20,723 bases of DNA, from assembly GCA_026770585.1 (NCBI GenBank), contig MU646304.1, positions 1,517,320 through 1,538,042 of the forward strand, given 5' to 3'. A program made the translations under genes and the position numbers. The notes beneath the pieces are model-generated. The model searched no databases, had not been told where the DNA came from, and was given only the letters and a program-made list of their open reading frames with translations. This document shows positions 16,300-20,723 of the stretch, in pieces. Within the stretch, counting starts at the first letter, position 1; each line of letters starts with the position of its first letter. The stretch is from Baffinella frigidus (Eukaryota > Cryptophyceae > Cryptomonadales > Baffinellaceae).

Positions 16300-19200
16300 A
16301 TGCAGGCCGCAGCCAAGATGGTTGCTTCGGCGGTGTCCGCCGTGAAGAAGGACCCCGAGACGGTGAAGGTTGTGGTGCGATGCCGGCCCATGTCGCGCAA
16401 AGAGGTGGAGGACGCTCGCAATCGCATCGTGGAGATGAACGACGGCACGGGCGAGGTCACGGTCAAGAACCCCGAGGCTGACCCACGCGAGCCAGCGAAG
16501 CCCTTCACCTTCGACAACGTCTACGACTGGAACTCGAACCAGGAGATCGTCTTCGAACAGACGGCGCAGCCCATCATCGACTCGGTTCTCACGGGATACA
16601 ACGGGACCGTCTTCGCCTACGGGCAGACGGGTACGGGGAAGACGCACACCATGGAGGGGCAGTGGGATCCCCCGGAGATGCGGGGGATCATTCCGCGCGC
16701 GTTCTGCCGCATTTTTGAGAAGATCGAGGCTACGCATGATCAAAACTTCCTCGTGAGAGCGTCCTTTCTCGAGATCTACAACGAGGAGGTCCTCCGCCCG
16801 CGCTCCAAGCCCCTCTTCATCTTAATATTGTCACGCTCAAGATAATATGTTCCGAGCTGCGATTGCCACACGTCCCCACACACCCTGAGCAGATACGCCA
16901 TCACACTGCGAAGTTTCGGAAGCAGAATCCCGCCCAGCTGCCTTGCCATACGGGGGATCACAGCGAAGCCGCACAGGACTGAACGGGGGAGAAATGCTGG
17001 TGCGTCTTTGCTCGCTCGCTCTCGGGCGGGTCCTCAAAAACCTGAAAAGTCAGAAAATGGCTCCAGGTGCGGGATCTTCTATCCAAGGATCCGAAGAACC
17101 AGCTGGAGTTGAAGGAGGACAACGACCGGGGCGTCTTTGTGAAGGATCTCACGTCGTATGTCGTCAAGGGGTGCGCGCGCCCCCCCCCCCCCCCCCCCCC
17201 ATTTCCAACATTGATCGTGAATAAGACGACATCAGGACAGACGTCCTCGGGCCCCGAACCCCAAACCCCGAACCTCAAACCCCAAACCTCAAACCCCAAA
17301 CCCCAAACCCCAAACCCCAAACCCCAAACCCCAAACCCCAAACCCCAAACACCAAACACCAAACCCCAAGCGCAGCGCTAGGGGACGTGCATGCAGAAGG
17401 TGATGCCCTGCCGCGATTGTTGCACTTCACACGGCCCCGCCTCGCAGCTGATTGGCGAGGTCAGCTTAAGTTGATATCTCTTAAGCTGACAAGGATGGGG
17501 TTTGTGGGGCGCAGGGTGACGGAGATGGAGAACGTGCTGCTGGCGGGAAAGAAAAACCGCTCCGTCGGCGCGACCCTGATGAACCAGGTCCCCCCAGATT
17601 TATTTATGAGAGTTCACTTAGTCTGCCGCAGAAGATTCACTTGAGAGTTTGTCGGTAAAGTCTCCTAAGTGAATCTACTTTGGAAGCCTAAGTGAATCTT
17701 CTTTGGAGGCCTCATAACCTTGCATCCGTAGGTGCCCTGGAGCCTAGATACCCTCAGGTCGCCCCTCGTCCTTGACGCCCTTGAGGTTTTGAAAACTCCC
17801 ACCATAGGCGGCCACTCCCACCATAGGCGGAAACTTATTCCGCAGGATGGCACTGTTGTGTGAACAAAGTCTGAACGTTCCCGAGCGGGGAGGGCTTGTG
17901 ACACGGAACCAACAACTCGTGCAGTGCTGCCTTCTAGCTCCGCCTCACTCGCGCTGACTGCCACTCTCTTCGCAAAACGGCATGCTGGGTGTGGGGTACC
18001 AATCCGTCGGCTTTGGAGGGAGAGAAAAAAGCCCGGGCTCGCCAGATTGGTGAGACTACAAATAGACAGAGACAGAGGTAGATAGCGCGTGCCGTGCAGC
18101 CTTCCCGGAGAGAGTGGAGAGTGCGCGGAGAGTGAAGCTGGGTGGGCGTCGGACGAGGGTGTGTGACGGAAGGGGTGCCGCCGAGGTACCGACCGAGGTA
18201 GCCTTTGCTGGCTGGACCGTGTCCCGCGTGTCTCACGGGGAGCGAGGCGTGGTGGGTGGCAGGACTCATCGGGGTCTGGTGGCTATTTTGATGTTAAGTT
18301 AACAAACGAGGACCACTTACGCAGGACTCGTCGCGGTCGCACTCAATTTTCGCAATCGTGATCGAATCGTCGGTGGAGTCGGCCGATGGCACGAGCCCCA
18401 CACCCTAAACTCTAAACCCTAAACCCTGAACCCTAAACCCTAAACTCTAAACCCTGAACCCTAAACCCTAAAGCCTAAACCCTAAATCCTAAACCCTGAA
18501 CCCTAAACCCTAAACCCTAAACCCCAAACCCCCAATTCAAATCCCTAGACCCTAAACCCTAAGCCCCAAAACCTAAACCCTAAACCCCAAACCCTGAACC
18601 CTAAACCCTAAACCCTAAACCAGGCACGAGCCACATCCGACAAGGGAAGCTGAACCTCGTCGATCTGGTAAGACGCCATAATCCATTTCGGAGGTGAATC
18701 TAAAGTAGATTCCTGAATCTACTTAGATTCCTGAATCTACTTTGGAAGCCTGCGTGAATCTACTATGGAGGTCACATAACCTTGCATCGTTAGGTGCCCG
18801 TAGAGCCACCAGTAACGCGCACCCGCAACCGTGTTCTTCGGAATTACTCTCAGCCTAGAGATGAGGGATCCACACGTATGCGAACCGCAAGATGCGCCCG
18901 CAACCCTGCAATCGGCATGCTTCAGTCATACCTCCCAGACTCCTGACTATCCCTTAAGTAGCAAGAGTGTCTCCTCAGACCCGAGAAGCTTCTTCGAGAA
19001 AAAGAAAGTATTAACCTTCTTCTTCTTTATTACTCTCGATACCGATCCTAAACAGGCCCGTAAAGTATGAACCGCGCCCATTGACCAACTCCCCTCCCCC
19101 CCCAGGCCGGGTCTGAGCGGCAGAGCAAGACAGGCGCGACGGGCGACCGTCTGAAGGAGGCGACGAAGATCAACCTCTCGCTCTCGGCGCTGGGCAACGT

Positions 19201-20597
19201 TATCTCGTCTCTAGTAAACCCTAAACCCTTAACCGTGAATCCTCAACCCTGAACCCTAAACCCTACACCCTACACCCTACACCCTACACCCTAAACATGG
19301 AACCCTAAATCCTGAACCCTGAACCCTGAACCCTAAACAATAAACGGTACACCTAAAACCAGGTGGACGCGAAGAGCAAGCACGTGCCGTATCGCGATTC
19401 CAAGCTCACGCGCCTCCTGCAGGTTTGGGGTGTAGGGTACAGAGTAAAGGGTAACGTAGGGTAAAGGCTAAAGGCTAAAGGCTAAAGGCTGAAGACTGGA
19501 AGCTGACGCGCCTCCTCCAGGTCCTGTCCCGAAACGTGTGTGCGCAGCTGTAGGGTTCGTGGTCAAAACGTAGGTCAGCTACCACACTTCCCAACCTCCG
19601 CTGCGCGCTGAGCAGCATGGACTTGATCAGCAAGGACTACGGTGGCGGGTGGAGGGTGGAGGGTGTGGGGTGTGGGGTGTGGGGTGTACAGTGTAGGGTG
19701 TAGGGTGTAGGGTTCAGGGTCGGTGAGTAGCAGGAACAAGCACTTGCCGTGTCGCGACTCCAAGCTCACGCGCCTGCTCCAGGTCCTGAACCCTGACCCT
19801 TAAACAAAGCCTATCCTCTGATCCTTCAAACCTGAATACTAAACGCTAATCCCCAAACCCCAACCCCAACCCCAAAACCCTAAACCCCAAACCCTAAACC
19901 CTGAACACCAAACCCCCACAACCAAAGACCAAAACCCTTAACCCCAAAACCCAAACCCCCGCGCCCCCGTGTACACTCCCGCAACCCCCCCTCGCTCCCC
20001 GCATCCAGCTCTGAGTCTGTATGCGCTGCTGGCGCGATGACCACCTTTTGAGCTACTTGTGTTTTACCAGGATGTCAATTTTAAGGCAGTTCAAAGACTG
20101 GTGGTACTGGCGACGGCGGCAGTACACAGCCAGGCCGGAGTTTTTGTATTAGTAACTCACCTGCGAATGTGTCGAATGTGTGGTTTGTGGGTGAATTGAA
20201 TTTTACAAAATATCCGGCCGAAAAGCACTCACGTAGGTAGAGGGGCGCAACAGCAGGAGAGACGCATTCTCTGAAGGGTATGCGTGTTTGTAGAATGGGC
20301 GCTTGATCCGGATGATAGGCCGTGTTCACGTTTCCTCGGGTGGCGGGACTCGCGATGCCGGCACTGACTGGTCACGGCTCTAGGAACGCTGACCGTGTCT
20401 CGGGGTGAAAGATGAATCGTTGGAAGGCAACGCCAAGATCGCTAGGGCCTACCTAGATACGCTGCCGTCGCCCCCGGCAACACTGACTGACGGAGTCTCG
20501 GGGTGCAGGACTCTCTCGGAGGCAACACCAAGACGGTGATGGTCGCCAACATGGGGCCTGCTGACTATAACTACGATGAGACCATTTCCACGCTCCG
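16300..20597 (+). CDS. Kinesin-2 (KIF3/FLA10-type) motor subunit, motor domain (3' end outside the window)
   Basis: Eight exons: 16300-16788, 17067-17170, 17515-17587, 18325-18388, 18624-18667, 19106-19213, 19363-19422 and 20509-20597. They join in frame to 343 residues, essentially one full kinesin motor core. The ATP-binding P-loop GQTGTGKT is at 108-115, switch I NQDSSRSH at 221-228 (split across exons 3/4), and switch II DLAGSE at 257-262 (split across exons 5/6). The stretches [20 protein letters not shown] and [11 protein letters not shown] are typical of kinesin-2 motors. Heterotrimeric kinesin-2 carries anterograde intraflagellar transport trains along axonemal microtubules. The neck linker, coiled coil and tail lie beyond the right edge. 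The ATG at 16318 is an alternative start. The intron between exons 4 and 5 is GC-AG with flanking direct repeats. The last donor (CG then gtgcgc) is inferred from homology. Which KIF3 subunit this is cannot be decided from the motor alone. Confidence 0.93.
16789..17066 (+). other. Kinesin intron 1
   Basis: Donor gtcctc after EIYNEE, acceptor ctccag before VRDLLSKD. Removing it restores the conserved kinesin sequence EIYNEEVRDLL. No telomere-like repeat. Its 3' part resembles intergenic sequence at 15357-15430, including a shared GAAAATGGCTCCA. Confidence 0.85.
17171..17514 (+). repeat. Kinesin intron 2 with a 21-C tract and CCCCAAA array
   Basis: Donor gtgcgc, acceptor gcgcag. A homopolymer of 21 C (17180-17200) lies just inside the donor. 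From about 17258 to 17368 there is an almost pure CCCCAAA heptamer run, a variant of the telomere unit. Near the 3' end a perfect 11-bp-arm hairpin, GTCAGCTTAAG/CTTAAGCTGAC, spans 17460-17490. Confidence 0.85.
17588..18324 (+). other. Kinesin intron 3, 737 nt, with a shared interspersed repeat
   Basis: Donor gtcccc after MNQ, acceptor acgcag before DSSRSH; the junction rebuilds switch I. About 17664-17744 is a repeat, also present in intron 5, built around GAATCTACTTTGGAAGCCT and CATAACCTTGCATC. A 19-bp tandem pair, ACTCCCACCATAGGCGG plus two bases, lies at 17795-17830. There is no telomere-like array here. Confidence 0.8.
18389..18623 (+). repeat. GC-AG intron of telomere-like repeats bounded by a 10-bp direct repeat (kinesin intron 4)
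   Basis: Splicing at GATG/GCACGA and ACCAG/GCACGA gives the kinesin-like reading [29 protein letters not shown] occurs at 18388-18397 and again at 18623-18632, with two of the next three bases also matching. Almost everything between is CCCTAAA-type heptamers (about 18399-18620). Confidence 0.88.
18668..19105 (+). other. Kinesin intron 5
   Basis: Donor gtaaga after VDL, acceptor ccccag before AGSERQ; switch II is rebuilt at this junction. About 18732-18807 repeats the element in intron 3, preceded by extra GAATCTACTT-like units. No telomere-like array. Confidence 0.85.
19214..19362 (+). repeat. 149-nt telomere-like intron (kinesin intron 6)
   Basis: The intron begins gtaaaccctaaaccc, so the donor itself runs directly into the heptamer array, and it ends aaaaccag. 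It includes a CCCTACA run at about 19262-19292. Flanking exons join as [14 protein letters not shown]. Confidence 0.9.
19494..19520 (+). pseudogene. Partial duplicate of kinesin exon 7 (3' end only)
   Basis: Codons for D-W-K-L-T-R-L-L-Q, matching the last nine codons of exon 7 (D-S-K-L-T-R-L-L-Q), followed by a gt dinucleotide at the same place. The upstream part is replaced by AAGGCTA-type repeats. Confidence 0.75.
19723..19782 (+). pseudogene. Full-length duplicate of kinesin exon 7
   Basis: Twenty codons with no indel or stop: [20 protein letters not shown], against [20 protein letters not shown] in exon 7 (19363-19422). The last 45 nt differ at five positions. The 3' end keeps CAG/gt. 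The base pair before it is CG, so the AG acceptor is lacking, which argues that it is not spliced in; use as an alternative exon would need another acceptor (the cag at 19730-19732 would shorten it). Confidence 0.75.
20386..20446 (+). pseudogene. Decayed duplicate of the kinesin intron 7/exon 8 boundary
   Basis: GTCTCGGGGTG, then a diverged stretch, then GGAAGGCAACGCCAAGA aligns with 20495-20535 (GTCTCGGGGTGCAG then the start of exon 8, GGAGGCAACACCAAGA). The acceptor AG is altered and the frame is not kept, so it looks non-functional. Confidence 0.65.
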
Positions 20598-20723
20598 GTG
20601 CGCCCCCGCTCCAGCTGCGACCCCTCCCTGCTCCTCACTCCTCCATCATCCCTCCTCACTCCACACTCCTAACTCCACACTCCTCACTCCACACTCCTTG
20701 CTCCTCACTCCTCCCCCTCCCTC

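Larger units (their letters stand above)
19423..20508 (+). other. Kinesin intron 7, 1.1 kb, with duplicated exon copies and mixed-orientation arrays
   Basis: Donor gtttgg after LTRLLQ, acceptor gtgcag before DSLGGN. It contains partial or full copies of exon 7 (19494-19520 and 19723-19782) and a decayed copy of the exon 8 boundary (about 20386-20446). Heptamer-like DNA is G-rich on the sense strand at 19423-19490 and 19645-19720, and C-rich at about 19795-19950. No other product was recognised. Confidence 0.85.

Noticed and set aside
19570-19645. Open segment reading [18 protein letters not shown] within kinesin intron 7.
   Set aside because: It looks exon-like and has weak resemblance to the end of exon 8, but I could not align it convincingly to any kinesin segment, and exon 7 joins exon 8 without it.

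Overview
The window is from an intron-rich nuclear genome of a single-celled eukaryote, not from a prokaryote. Coding DNA is GC-rich and introns have recognisable splice sites. Non-coding DNA is packed with plant-type telomere heptamers (TTTAGGG on one strand, CCCTAAA on the other) and their variants. One gene is a kinesin-2 motor, the family that drives intraflagellar transport, so the organism is probably flagellated. The TTTAGGG telomere type is usual in green plants and algae and also occurs in some other protist groups. A prasinophyte-like green alga is my guess, at low confidence.

Three protein genes can be reconstructed exon by exon. (1) Minus strand, 7660 down to 111 and continuing off the left edge: a very large secreted or surface protein of at least 2098 residues. 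It has about 16 EGF-like repeats, a cysteine-rich ephrin-receptor-like/GCC2-GCC3-like array, a Myxococcus-type Cys-rich repeat, an FG-GAP-like beta-propeller and beta-rich C-terminal domains. (2) Plus strand, 8973-13280: a complete 280-residue GDT1/TMEM165 (UPF0016) cation/proton exchanger in seven exons. (3) Plus strand, 16300-20597 and continuing off the right edge: the motor domain of a KIF3/FLA10-type kinesin-2 in eight exons. Genes 1 and 2 are divergent across a 1.3 kb spacer. Genes 2 and 3 are in tandem across a 3 kb spacer. Nothing suggests that the three work in one pathway.

The remarkable part is the non-coding DNA. Interstitial telomere-like arrays sit inside introns of all three genes, nearly always with the C-rich strand as the sense strand. 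Two of these introns, one in the kinesin and one in GDT1, appear to be GC-AG introns bounded by direct repeats of 10-14 bp copied from the exon sequence at the insertion point. This is the footprint expected if telomere repeats were inserted at a staggered break and then became introns. The window also holds intronic MITE-like elements with long terminal inverted repeats, a foldback family in the 3 kb spacer, a dispersed repeat with four copies, a 173-bp tandem repeat, and duplicated copies of kinesin exons 7 and 8 inside the intron between them.

No rRNA, tRNA, CRISPR array, recognisable transposase or reverse transcriptase was found.
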